A stretch of DNA of 64,000 nucleotides from Rhodococcus sp. B7740. Lineage in GTDB: Bacteria > Actinomycetota > Actinomycetes > Mycobacteriales > Mycobacteriaceae. The notes under the pieces were generated by a model that saw nothing but the letters and a program-made list of their open reading frames with translations, was not told the origin of the DNA and did not search any database. The stretch spans positions 3,224,001 through 3,288,000 of the forward strand of contig NZ_CP010797.1 of NCBI RefSeq assembly GCF_000954115.1, in the 5' to 3' direction. A program made the translations under genes and the position numbers. The stretch's first letter is position 1. Every line of letters begins with the position of its first letter. This document shows, piece after piece, positions 54,501 through 63,601 of this stretch.

Positions 54501-54968
54501 GTGACCGCAGACCTCATACTCATTGCCTACGACGGATCCGACAACGCCAAACGCGCCATCGACTATGCCGGACGGTTTCTCACCACCTCACGCGCGATCG
54601 TCGTCACCGCATGGGAGCCGATGGTGCGTCAGGCCGCGCGCATGTCCGGCCTCTCCGGTGTGATGCAGCCCGAATGGGTGCCCGACGACGAGGCCGAGGA
54701 CGTGGCGCTCACCGACGCGAAAGTGACCAACAGCGAAGGCGTCGCGCTGGCCGAGGCCGCAGGCCTGAAAGTCGAGGGTCAGTGCACCGAATGCACCACC
54801 GCCATCTGGGCCGCGATCGTGGAGAAAGCCGACGAGATGAACGTCGACATCATCGTCACCGGTACGCGAGGCACCACCGGTCTACGTGCGCTGCTCCAGA
54901 GTTCGGTGGCCGAGCACGTTCTTCGACACAGCCATCGACCCGTCCTGATCGTTCCGCCCGGCAAGTAG
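54501..54968 (+). CDS. Universal stress protein
   Basis: A 155-residue UspA-fold protein with an N-terminal 'LILIAYDGSDNAKRAIDYA' and the ATP-site segment 'GTRGTTGLRALLQSSVAEHVLRHSHRPVLIVP'. It probably binds ATP and responds to stress or starvation; its partner is unknown. GTG 54501 is preceded by GGAGGAG at seven bases. It is divergent from the lpqI gene over 153 bases. Confidence 0.9.
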   Translation: MTADLILIAYDGSDNAKRAIDYAGRFLTTSRAIVVTAWEPMVRQAARMSGLSGVMQPEWVPDDEAEDVALTDAKVTNSEGVALAEAAGLKVEGQCTECTTAIWAAIVEKADEMNVDIIVTGTRGTTGLRALLQSSVAEHVLRHSHRPVLIVPPGK

Positions 54969-55071
54969 AGCGTCCGACGGCTGTTTTCCGTGACGCAGGT
55001 GATACCGTGATGCCCGCGTGGGGGTCCACCTCGCCCGCTACCGTTCTGAGCCGACTGACTGGAGAACCGAG

Positions 55072-55242
55072 ATGAAGTTTGCTGTCCCGGGTGTCATTGC
55101 CGCCGTCGTCGGAGCCGTACTGGGTGCGGGCGTCGTCTTCGGAGTCACCGCAGCTGCAGCCGACAACTCTCGTCCGGATATCGATCGCTCCGGAAACGCC
55201 GACTCGTCCTTGCTGAACCAGGTTGAGTACGGCAGCCGCTGA
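55072..55242 (+). CDS. DUF2613-type small exported peptide (Rv0236A-like)
   Basis: A 56-residue protein with a single N-terminal hydrophobic stretch (about 6-27; signal or anchor) and a short polar C-terminal segment ending 'EYGSR'. Length and position before aftD match the DUF2613 peptide of mycobacteria. ATG 55072 follows GAGAACCGAG. Its last 20 bases overlap the longest aftD frame. Function is unknown; the fixed pairing suggests a role with AftD. Confidence 0.75.
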   Translation: MKFAVPGVIAAVVGAVLGAGVVFGVTAAAADNSRPDIDRSGNADSSLLNQVEYGSR

Positions 55243-58200
55243 CGCTGGTCGCTCTCGTGAATCGGTGATCTCGGCCGAGCCGCTCGGCCGCAAGTGGCTT
55301 CTCGGCGTCTCGATCCTGGCGTTCCTCCTCACCTTTCTGCAGGTCCCCGGCTTCACCGTCGCCGACACCAAGTACGACCTGGCACAGAACCCTCTCGGAT
55401 TTCTCGAACGCGCCTCCCATCAATGGAACAGCGCAGCCCCGCTCGGCCAGGTGCAGAACCAGGCCTACGGCTACTTCTTCCCCCACGGTGCGTTCTTCGC
55501 CGGCGGTGATCTGCTGTCGATCCCGCCGTGGATCACTCAACGCATCTGGTGGGCGCTGCTGCTCATCGCCGGGTTCTGGGGAATCGTGCGGCTCGCCGAA
55601 GCTCTCGGTGTCGGCAGCCGTAGTTCCCGTCTGATCGCAGCGACGGCCTTCGTTCTGTCTCCGCGAGTGATCACCACCCTCGCGTCGATCTCCTCCGAGA
55701 CGATGCCGATGATGCTGGCACCGTGGGTGCTGGTCCCGATGGTGCGGTATCTCGCCGGCGACGATGCGAAACAGACGGTTCGGCGCTCGGCCGCGCAGTC
55801 TGCACTGGCGGTGGCCCTGATGGGCGCGGTCAACGCCGTCGCCACCGCCGCCGCCGTTCTGGTCGCCGTGATCTGGATGCTCACGCATCGGCCGAACAAA
55901 CGGTGGTTCGTCTTCGGTGCCTGGTGGTCGGGCTTTCTGGTGCTTGCGACGCTGTGGTGGATCGTTCCACTGCTGTTGCTGGGCAAGGTCTCTCCGCCGT
56001 TTCTCGACTACATCGAATCCTCCGGCACCACCACGCAGTGGACGTCACTGACGGAAGTGCTGCGCGGTACCGGCAGCTGGACGCCGTTCGTCTCTCCCGA
56101 GCGAGTGGCCGGTGCCGTTCTGGTGACGCAGCCGGCGGCCGTCATCGCAACGGGCTTGATCGCGGCCGCTGGAATCGCGGGCCTGGCGATGCGGTCCATG
56201 CCCGCCCGCGGCCGGTTGACGATCATGCTGTTCGTCGGTCTGGTCGGCCTCGGTGCCGGGTTCGTCGGCGATCTGGACGGCCCGTTCGCTGCCGCCGTTC
56301 GAGTGTTTCTCGATTCTGCAGGCGCACCGCTACGCAACATCCACAAACTAGAGCCGGTCATTCGAATTCCGTTGGTGCTCGGGCTGGCTCATCTGTTGGC
56401 CCGGGTTCCGCTGCCGGGTTCCGCGCCGCGATCGCAGTGGAAAACGGCCGTTGCGCATCCCGAGAAGCACCCGATGATGGCGGTGACCGCGTTGGTGCTC
56501 GTCGCCTTGACGCTGTCCACCTCGCTGGCGTGGACGGGCAAGCTCGCGCCCCGCGGTGCGTACGAGGCCGTTCCGCAGTACTGGCACGACGCGGCGGACT
56601 GGCTCACCGAGAATGCGTCGGGATCGAGTCCGGACGGTTCCGACGCGCAGCGGGCCCTGATCGTGCCGGGCGCACCGTTCGCTCTGCAGACCTGGGGATT
56701 GACCCGAGACGAACCGCTGCAGGCTCTGGCCACCACCCCCTGGGCCGTCCGCGACGCCGTACCCCTCACCCCGCCGGGTGCCATCCGAGCATTGGACTCC
56801 GTGCAACGACTCTTCGCCGACGGTCGGCCATCGGCCGGATTGGCCGATACCCTTCTGGGCCAGGGCATCAGCTACGTCGTCGTGCGCAACGACCTCGATC
56901 CCGAGAACTCCCGGTCCACGCGTCCGGCATCGGTGCACCAGGTGCTCGACGGTTCCGCGGGACTCGAGAAGGTGGCCGAATTCGGTGAGGACGTGGCCCC
57001 CGGTCAGGTCGACGGCGTTGTGCTCGACGGTGACCTTCGACCGCCGTATCCGGCTGTGGAGATCTACTCGGTGCGTGATTCGGCGGGCATTCCCGCGTCC
57101 GGCCCCTACACCGTCGATCTCGATCGTGTCCCGGTGGTCCAGGGTGGACCGGAGTCCATTCTGCGCTCGAACGAGTTACGGAACAACGGGATTCGCAATC
57201 CGGTGCCGTCAGGCCCCACTCTGCTGGCTTCGGATGCGGCCGCGGCCGGCATTGCCGTGGACTCGGTGACGGTGACCGACACCCCGATGAACCGTGAGAC
57301 CGACTTCGGCCAGGTCGACAATCACAGTTCTGCCCTGCGGGCCGCCGACGAGCCACGGCGTTCGCTCAACGAGGTCCCCGACTACCCGGTGTACGGGGCG
57401 AAGACCGTGGACGCCGAATGGGAGGGCGCGACCCTGACGGCGTCTAGCTCGGCGTCGGACGCCACCCAGATCGGCGGCAGCGCCCCCGGCAGCGGTGTCG
57501 CCGCCGCGGTGGACGGCGACCTGGCAACCAGCTGGATCAGCAACGGCATCGAACGTGCTGTGGGGCAATGGCTTCAACTCGACTTCGATACTCCGGTGCG
57601 CGGCGGGCTCTTGCACATGCGCACCAGCCCCGGGACGATAGGCGACCCGGTGAAATGGGTGGAGATCACCACCCCGAACGGCTCGACGGCGGCGCGCGTC
57701 GACGAGCCGGGTGAGCCGATGACGGTGTCACTGCCGGGCGGTGAGACGCCGTGGCTGCGCATCACCGCGAAGTCGACGGTCGACGGAACCCGAGGCAGCC
57801 AGTTCGGCATCAGCGAGGTGTCGGTGGACGACTACTCCGACCGGGACAATCCGAAGCAGGTACCGATCGTGCACCGCGCGGTGCTGCCCGAGACTCCCGC
57901 CGGGGCGAGCGTCGACGCCTGGGAACTGGGCCAGGAATTCCCAGGCCGCTCCGGGTGCCTCGACACCGAGGATCGAATCCGTTGCAGCAGTGGACTGTCC
58001 AAGTCACCCGAGGAACTCGGGCGCTTCTCACGCACGATCGACGTGCCGATGGGCACCGCGGTGATCCCCGATCTGACGGTGCGTACGCGGCAGTCCCCCG
58101 AACTCGAAGCGCTGCTCGCGCAACCGGGGCGGCCGTTGGCAAGCGGGGCGTCGGACGTCGCGGACCTGCACGGCTCGGCGTTCGCGGCGACCGACGGCGA

Positions 58201-59512
58201 TCCGCGCACGTCCTGGACAGCGCCGGAGAAGTCGATCACCGACCGAGCGGGGACCAACCCGACCCTGACCATCGAATTGCCTACTCCCACACTGGTGGAC
58301 GGGCTCGAGCTCAGCCCGAGCCTGGGTGCACTCCCGGCCCATCCCACTCGGGTCGCGGTCAACCTCGGCAACGGGCCGATGGTGCGCGACGTCGACACCG
58401 ACGGCTCGACGACCCTCGAGCTGGCACCGCAGGTGACGGACAGGATCGTCCTGTCGATCGTGGACTGGGACGGGGTATTGGACCGAAACTCTCTGGGTTT
58501 CATCCAGTCTCAGCCGCCCGGCTTCGCCGAAGTGACACCACTGTCCGGTGGTGAACCGATCGGCGCACCGTACGACGGCGATCGCGAGATCACCGTCGAC
58601 TGCTTCGACGGCCCCATCGTCTCCATCGCCGGGCAGACGGTGCGCACGTCGGTGACGGCCACCGCGGACCAGTTCCGATCCGGTGAACCACTGAAGGCCT
58701 CGGTGTGCGACGCCGACACTCCGGTGAACGAGAACTTCGTCAACCCGGTCTCGCTGCCCGAGGGACAACAGGACGTCGTGGTCGAGCCGGGAGCATCGTT
58801 CTTCGTCGACGGTATTCGATTGCGCACCATGCCCATTCCGGCCGACTGGCCGACGGAATCGGCCCCGCAGTCCGCAAGGACCACAGCCTGGAGCCCCGAC
58901 CACCGCGAGGTGACGCTGACCTCCACGACGGAGGACCGCTTGCTGGTCATCCCGGAGAGCAACAACAGTGGTTGGCGCGCAACCACTCCCGGTGGCGTCG
59001 AACTGTCCCCGGTGGTGGTCGACGGGTGGCAGCAGGCCTGGATCGTTCCGGCCGGGGCGTCGGGCACGATTTCGCTGGATTTCGCCACCGACCGCTGGTA
59101 TCGGCTCGGCATCTTCGGTGGGCTGCTCCTGCTGATCCCGCTGCTGTTCGCAGCGCTGGGTCGGCCGCGCAGTATGCCCGATCTCGGGCCCTCGCCGCGG
59201 CCGTGGCGGAGCGGTTCGGCTGCCCTGGTGGCACTGCTCGGGGCGACGATCGTGTTGGCCGGAATTGCCGGTGCGATCACGGTGGCCGTGATCGGTTTCG
59301 GCGCGGTGTTCCTGGACCGCCGTTACGGTCGCGCGCTCTCCTCGCGCGTGTTGGTCGGCGCGGCAGGCGGATTCGCGTTGCTGGGCGCGGCGCTGCTCTC
59401 GCTCGGGCCGTGGCGATCGACCGACGGGTACGTGGGCGAATCGTACGGAGTGCAGCTGGCCGCGCTGATCGGCATCGTCGCGTTGGCGATCAGTGCGATG
59501 CGGAAACCGTGA
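55223..59512 (+). CDS. aftD: Alpha-(1->3)-arabinofuranosyltransferase AftD-like
   Basis: A very large (1429-residue) GT-C enzyme: an N-terminal block of about ten membrane helices (to about 430) with acidic residues in the first external loop, a long external region with discoidin/F5-8-type carbohydrate-binding domains ('AVDGDLATSWIS', 'ATDGDPRTSWTA'), and a C-terminal group of membrane helices (about 1295-1425). It adds arabinofuranose from decaprenyl-phosphoarabinose to arabinogalactan or lipoarabinomannan. TTG 55223 overlaps the DUF2613 gene by 20 bases; GTG 55265 is an alternative start. Size and order match Rv0236c. Confidence 0.93.
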   Translation: MSTAAADAGRSRESVISAEPLGRKWLLGVSILAFLLTFLQVPGFTVADTKYDLAQNPLGFLERASHQWNSAAPLGQVQNQAYGYFFPHGAFFAGGDLLSIPPWITQRIWWALLLIAGFWGIVRLAEALGVGSRSSRLIAATAFVLSPRVITTLASISSETMPMMLAPWVLVPMVRYLAGDDAKQTVRRSAAQSALAVALMGAVNAVATAAAVLVAVIWMLTHRPNKRWFVFGAWWSGFLVLATLWWIVPLLLLGKVSPPFLDYIESSGTTTQWTSLTEVLRGTGSWTPFVSPERVAGAVLVTQPAAVIATGLIAAAGIAGLAMRSMPARGRLTIMLFVGLVGLGAGFVGDLDGPFAAAVRVFLDSAGAPLRNIHKLEPVIRIPLVLGLAHLLARVPLPGSAPRSQWKTAVAHPEKHPMMAVTALVLVALTLSTSLAWTGKLAPRGAYEAVPQYWHDAADWLTENASGSSPDGSDAQRALIVPGAPFALQTWGLTRDEPLQALATTPWAVRDAVPLTPPGAIRALDSVQRLFADGRPSAGLADTLLGQGISYVVVRNDLDPENSRSTRPASVHQVLDGSAGLEKVAEFGEDVAPGQVDGVVLDGDLRPPYPAVEIYSVRDSAGIPASGPYTVDLDRVPVVQGGPESILRSNELRNNGIRNPVPSGPTLLASDAAAAGIAVDSVTVTDTPMNRETDFGQVDNHSSALRAADEPRRSLNEVPDYPVYGAKTVDAEWEGATLTASSSASDATQIGGSAPGSGVAAAVDGDLATSWISNGIERAVGQWLQLDFDTPVRGGLLHMRTSPGTIGDPVKWVEITTPNGSTAARVDEPGEPMTVSLPGGETPWLRITAKSTVDGTRGSQFGISEVSVDDYSDRDNPKQVPIVHRAVLPETPAGASVDAWELGQEFPGRSGCLDTEDRIRCSSGLSKSPEELGRFSRTIDVPMGTAVIPDLTVRTRQSPELEALLAQPGRPLASGASDVADLHGSAFAATDGDPRTSWTAPEKSITDRAGTNPTLTIELPTPTLVDGLELSPSLGALPAHPTRVAVNLGNGPMVRDVDTDGSTTLELAPQVTDRIVLSIVDWDGVLDRNSLGFIQSQPPGFAEVTPLSGGEPIGAPYDGDREITVDCFDGPIVSIAGQTVRTSVTATADQFRSGEPLKASVCDADTPVNENFVNPVSLPEGQQDVVVEPGASFFVDGIRLRTMPIPADWPTESAPQSARTTAWSPDHREVTLTSTTEDRLLVIPESNNSGWRATTPGGVELSPVVVDGWQQAWIVPAGASGTISLDFATDRWYRLGIFGGLLLLIPLLFAALGRPRSMPDLGPSPRPWRSGSAALVALLGATIVLAGIAGAITVAVIGFGAVFLDRRYGRALSSRVLVGAAGGFALLGAALLSLGPWRSTDGYVGESYGVQLAALIGIVALAISAMRKP

Positions 59513-60635
59513 TCGGCTTCTTCGGTGCGAAGCGTCGTCGGGCAGGTTCTTCGACCAGCGCGTAGCTGGCCGCGGCCACCGGAATCGACAGCGCGAGAGT
59601 CACCGTCAGTACGAACCACATCCCACCCGAGAACGGGATGATGCCGAACACCGGGAACACCACGGCCAGGACGGCCAGGTGCCAGATGAAGATTCCGTAC
59701 GACCACCGTCCGAGCGTGAGCATCACCGGATGCTCGAACACTCGGTGCCGACGACCGGTGTCGGCCAACACCAGTGGCGAGAGCATCGCGAACGCGAGCA
59801 CGGCACCGAACACGATCTTCAGCTCGAACTGCCACGGCTCGGGACGTACCAGTCCCTGTGGGCCCGCCAGCGGAGTCGCCGACAGCACGAAAGCCGCGAC
59901 CGCGATCGACGGCATCACCCATCTGCGCCGAGCCCACCGATGCACCCATGTCTGGGGGCCCACGGACACCTCGGCCAACACCATTCCGGCGGCGAACCAC
60001 GGAAAGTACCCGGGCAGCCAGTTGTCGTGATGGATGGCGTCCGCGGTCGTGATCGGGACGAAGGCCCAGGACAGCGTCACCGCAGATGCACCGAGCAGCA
60101 CCGAGATCCGGTGCCGGGCCGAGGCCCCACGCAGTCGAACCATCAGCCAGGCGAACACGGGTAGCAGCAGGTAGAAGGCCACCTCCACCGACAGCGACCA
60201 CATCTGCGTCATGCCCTCGGTCAACGTCAGGGGCACGAACACCTGCGTCAGAGACAGATTGGCCAACCACACCCGGTAGTCGCCACCCGCATTCGGCAGA
60301 AACAGCAGCACCAGCACGACGACGACCCAGTAGGCGGGCAGGATGCGCACTGCCCGCGACCAGAAGTAGCGAAGAGCCGGCTGAGCAGGCGCGAGTCCGC
60401 GGGCCTGCGCGGCATGGGGGCGCCACAGCAGAAACCCCGACAGCGCGAAGAAGATGGCAACGGTCAGATCGAACCTGCCCCAGATACGCCCCATGAGCGG
60501 GGAATTCGCAGCACCGGTCTGGAATGCGACGTGGGTGACGACGATGCCGATCGCGGCCAGCGCGCGCATTCCCTCGAGCGCAGGGACGAACGCGCGCAGC
60601 GGAACGACGGAGGGCGAGTGGACTCGAGTGCTCAT
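59490..60635 (-). CDS. Membrane acyltransferase family 3 (OafA/YrhL type, Rv0228-like)
   Basis: A 381-residue protein of about ten membrane helices with the acyltransferase-3 opening 'FVPALEGMRALAAIGIVVTHVAF', whose His is catalytic, and 'FFALSGFLLWRPH'. It transfers acyl groups such as acetyl or succinyl to extracytoplasmic glycans. Its 3' end overlaps the end of aftD by 23 bases. ATG 60635 is preferred; the frame extends to 60686. Relation to aftD suggests acylation of arabinogalactan or lipoglycans, by inference. Confidence 0.88.
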   Translation of the reverse strand: MSTRVHSPSVVPLRAFVPALEGMRALAAIGIVVTHVAFQTGAANSPLMGRIWGRFDLTVAIFFALSGFLLWRPHAAQARGLAPAQPALRYFWSRAVRILPAYWVVVVLVLLFLPNAGGDYRVWLANLSLTQVFVPLTLTEGMTQMWSLSVEVAFYLLLPVFAWLMVRLRGASARHRISVLLGASAVTLSWAFVPITTADAIHHDNWLPGYFPWFAAGMVLAEVSVGPQTWVHRWARRRWVMPSIAVAAFVLSATPLAGPQGLVRPEPWQFELKIVFGAVLAFAMLSPLVLADTGRRHRVFEHPVMLTLGRWSYGIFIWHLAVLAVVFPVFGIIPFSGGMWFVLTVTLALSIPVAAASYALVEEPARRRFAPKKPITVSASH

Positions 60636-60801
60636 GGTGGTCTCAAGTGTGCCGTGTCGAACCGGCGCAGACGAGACCGGTGCCACTGTCTGCTGTTACT
60701 GTCACCTGCGACGTGTCGTATCAAATCGGGCATCGGGTCGGGGCTGACGTCTTTCCCGACCGCGGTGTCTTCCATGAAGCGGTCAACTAAGGAGATTCAG
60801 C

Positions 60802-61926
60802 ATGGCGGAGCGCTCAGGGCCGAGCCGGATACTTGCCCTCGTACTCATCGGCTTGGGCGCGTTTCTGGTGGTCGCCGCCATCCTCATTCCCACGTACACC
60901 ATCTCGGCGCTCGAGAAGACGCCGTTGGACCTCGAAGTCACCACCGTCTCCACCGGTGAGGGCAGCGTCCTGAATGCGAGCTCGCTCGCGGCCGGTCGCG
61001 CAGTCGTCGACCAGAACGTTCCCCTCGTCTCGCAGCGATTCGTCACCGTCGAGGATCCCTCCGACGCCGACATCATGACGCTGCAGGCAGGCCAGACCCT
61101 GCGACGCAGCGACAAGCAGGCCGATACCGGGCTGCTGACGGCGAGCGTCGATCGCGTCACCATCGACCGCAAGACGTCGATGCCCGTCGAGAACCCGATC
61201 GGCACCATCCAGGTGGCAGGCAACGCGCCGGCCGACGAGGTGGCCCACACCGGACTGCAGTACAAGTTCCCGTTCAACGCGGAGCAGAAGAGCTACCCGT
61301 ACTTCGACGTCAACGCCCGCGCATCGAAGGACATCGACTTCGTCGAGGCAACCGAGATCAACGGAACGCCGGTGTACCAGTACCAGCAGACCGTCGGCCC
61401 GGTCGACCTGTCGACCGTGGTCAACCTGCCGACCAACAAGGTGACCCTGCCCGCCGACACCTGGGGTGTCGAGGGTGGAGCCGCTCCGGTGACGATGACT
61501 CGCTGGTACGAGAACACCCGCACCCTGTGGGTCGAACCCGAGACCGGCGTCGTCGTCAAGGGCGAAGAGCAGATTCACCAGTACTACGCACGTGAAGCAG
61601 GCCGGCCCGAGGTCGACGTCCTCAATGCTCCGATCACGTTCGACGAGAACACGGTCGAATACCAGATCCAGCAGGCAAAGGACGGCCAGGACCGGATCTC
61701 GCTCTTCGGCCGCACCGTCCCGATCATCGCCGGAATTCTCGGTGTCATCTCGCTGATCGCCGGAGTGTTCCTGCTCCTGCGTGGCGGCGCAAACGGCGGA
61801 CATCGTCAGCCGGCCCGTGCGGACGACACTCCGCGACCGACCCCCGGCGGCGGAACCGCGACGAACCGCGACTGGACGACCGACCGCACCGAGGAAATCC
61901 CGAGGACGAACCTGTCCAAGGAGTAA
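60802..61926 (+). CDS. DUF3068 (PorA-family) membrane protein, Rv0227c-like
   Basis: A 374-residue protein with an N-terminal membrane helix (about 8-32), a large external beta-rich domain (about 35-305; 'VYQYQQTVGPVDLSTVV', 'WYENTRTLWVEPETGVVVKGEEQIHQYY') and a C-terminal helix (about 312-332) followed by a charged cytoplasmic tail. The topology matches DUF3068 proteins of mycolic-acid bacteria. An AAGGAG lies before ATG 60802. Element E3 follows the stop directly. Confidence 0.9.
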   Translation: MAERSGPSRILALVLIGLGAFLVVAAILIPTYTISALEKTPLDLEVTTVSTGEGSVLNASSLAAGRAVVDQNVPLVSQRFVTVEDPSDADIMTLQAGQTLRRSDKQADTGLLTASVDRVTIDRKTSMPVENPIGTIQVAGNAPADEVAHTGLQYKFPFNAEQKSYPYFDVNARASKDIDFVEATEINGTPVYQYQQTVGPVDLSTVVNLPTNKVTLPADTWGVEGGAAPVTMTRWYENTRTLWVEPETGVVVKGEEQIHQYYAREAGRPEVDVLNAPITFDENTVEYQIQQAKDGQDRISLFGRTVPIIAGILGVISLIAGVFLLLRGGANGGHRQPARADDTPRPTPGGGTATNRDWTTDRTEEIPRTNLSKE

Positions 61927-61983
61927 GTGCGCTACGCGCAGTGGCGTGGTTGAGTGCCCGTGAGGGCGCACAACCACGCCACT
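61925..61983. terminator. Palindromic element E3 after the DUF3068 gene
   Basis: A 13-bp perfect inverted repeat (61940-61952 with 61971-61983) encloses a smaller hairpin GTGCCC-GTGA-GGGCGC. The element starts inside the TAA stop of the DUF3068 gene and has the same plan as E1 and E2: GTGGYGTGGTTG...CAACCACRCCAC around a small GTGCC hairpin. Confidence 0.7.
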
Positions 61984-62043
61984 CGTCTATGTGGGGGCCG
62001 ACGATGGTCTACGGTGTCGACATGCTGACAACACGCAGAAAGA

Positions 62044-63531
62044 ATGTCTCGGCCCACTGAGTACGACGACGCACCATCGAACGGTGCGCCCGATATCGTC
62101 GCCATGACCGACCACATCGCCTCGGTGTACGCAGATGAAATCGCCGTCTATCAAGACGTGCTGCGGCACCTTGCCGTCGATCGCACTTCGCCCCACCCTC
62201 GCCGGCCGATCGACGACCACCCGGTGGAAGGGCCCTCGCTCACCGTTCCAGGTCTGCGCATACACGTGCGGCACAGCTACCAGGACGCGGCCGATCTGGG
62301 ATCGTTTCCGGCCGAATCGAATCCGCTCCTTCTACGCATCCACGTCCAAGGGTTCTCCGACGAATACCAGGACCGCAAAGCTGCAGGGTCCAATCTGGTG
62401 GACTCGGTGACCGATCCGGAAAGCGAGGCCTGGACGCGTGCGCTCCTCGGCCAGCGGTGGGCCGACTATGCGTACGAATTGGTGCGCACTCCGAAACGAC
62501 CGACGAATACGACGACGCGAATGTTGTTCGCACAGCGCGTCTATGCGCTGTTGCTCGATGCCCACGGCGAGCCGACACTTGCGCCCGACAATTTCGCTTT
62601 CCAGCGGGTATGGAACGCGATCGATTCGGCCCGCAAGATCATCCCGACATCATCCACTGTGGCAGCGCACCTCAGGGCCGTGGGACCGTTCTTCGAGACC
62701 GCAGACATCCGTGATCCGAACACAGAGGCCGACGGCGGGTGGCGTCTCGACATCACCGGTGACGACACAGAAAATCTCCCGACGCCGGCAGCCGCTACTG
62801 CGCGAAATCTGATTCGGAGGGTGCGGGTTCGCGGACGAGTCGACAGCAGGTTTCGCCCCATCCGCGTCCATGTCGAGCAGGACCGGGCTCGCGTCTACTT
62901 TCGTTGGGCGAAGAATCCGAATACATTTGCGATGACGTTGCGGCTTCCTCGATCCGAGGACGAGTTCTCCGGCCCTCCGCTGGATTCGCCCGATTCCATT
63001 GTCGCCATCTGCCTTTCGGACTGGCAGGAGGATCTGCGAACAGGCTTGCTGGTGTGGGGGCGACGCACACGGCGGGCCGACGGTGCCGTGCACATCTCGT
63101 GGCCGATCACCGAGATGACCGGCAGTCGACAACATCGGGTGGCAGCGGTACCGCGACACGACACCTCGGGTTCTCGGCTCGCCGGAGCAGGCTTGGACAT
63201 CGGCTCCGCCCGAGAAGCGTTGGAATCCGGTGCGCTCGCGTGCTGGCTGCAGGCGTATGTCGACAATCGCGAGGCGCGACCGTCCGTAGGACATGCCGCC
63301 GCGCGATGGATCGACGACACCACCGCGCGTATCGACGTACTCGAAGTGGTGTCGGGCACTCCGCAATCGGTGGCAACGCAGCTCGTGCACTCGATCACGC
63401 ACACCCTCGCCAACGCCGGCGCACGAGCAATCGAGTCGCGATTCTCGGACCGAAGTTTCGAGAAGTTCGGGTACGTGCCGAATCCGACAACTGGCCACGG
63501 CATGTACCTCGACGTCACCTCGATGCCGTGA
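62044..63531 (+). CDS. Hypothetical protein of unknown family
   Basis: A 495-residue soluble protein. No family is recognised. The N-terminal 240 residues are mostly helical and charged. The middle (about 255-330) contains a basic 'RNLIRRVRVRGRVDSRF' stretch followed by beta-rich segments. The last 80 residues ('ARIDVLEVVSGTPQSVATQLVHSITHTLANAGARAIESRFSD' pattern) look GNAT-like in their helix-strand rhythm. Gene-like codon bias covers the full length. ATG 62044 follows CAGAAAGA, a weak ribosome site. It lies between the DUF3068 gene and a convergent membrane gene. Confidence 0.6.
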   Translation: MSRPTEYDDAPSNGAPDIVAMTDHIASVYADEIAVYQDVLRHLAVDRTSPHPRRPIDDHPVEGPSLTVPGLRIHVRHSYQDAADLGSFPAESNPLLLRIHVQGFSDEYQDRKAAGSNLVDSVTDPESEAWTRALLGQRWADYAYELVRTPKRPTNTTTRMLFAQRVYALLLDAHGEPTLAPDNFAFQRVWNAIDSARKIIPTSSTVAAHLRAVGPFFETADIRDPNTEADGGWRLDITGDDTENLPTPAAATARNLIRRVRVRGRVDSRFRPIRVHVEQDRARVYFRWAKNPNTFAMTLRLPRSEDEFSGPPLDSPDSIVAICLSDWQEDLRTGLLVWGRRTRRADGAVHISWPITEMTGSRQHRVAAVPRHDTSGSRLAGAGLDIGSAREALESGALACWLQAYVDNREARPSVGHAAARWIDDTTARIDVLEVVSGTPQSVATQLVHSITHTLANAGARAIESRFSDRSFEKFGYVPNPTTGHGMYLDVTSMP

Positions 63532-63601
63532 CAGTCCGCCACCGACCCCAGACCGTTGCCCGTTGTCGTCGTCCGGGTCGACTTCGAGATCCTCAGCGAG
63601 A

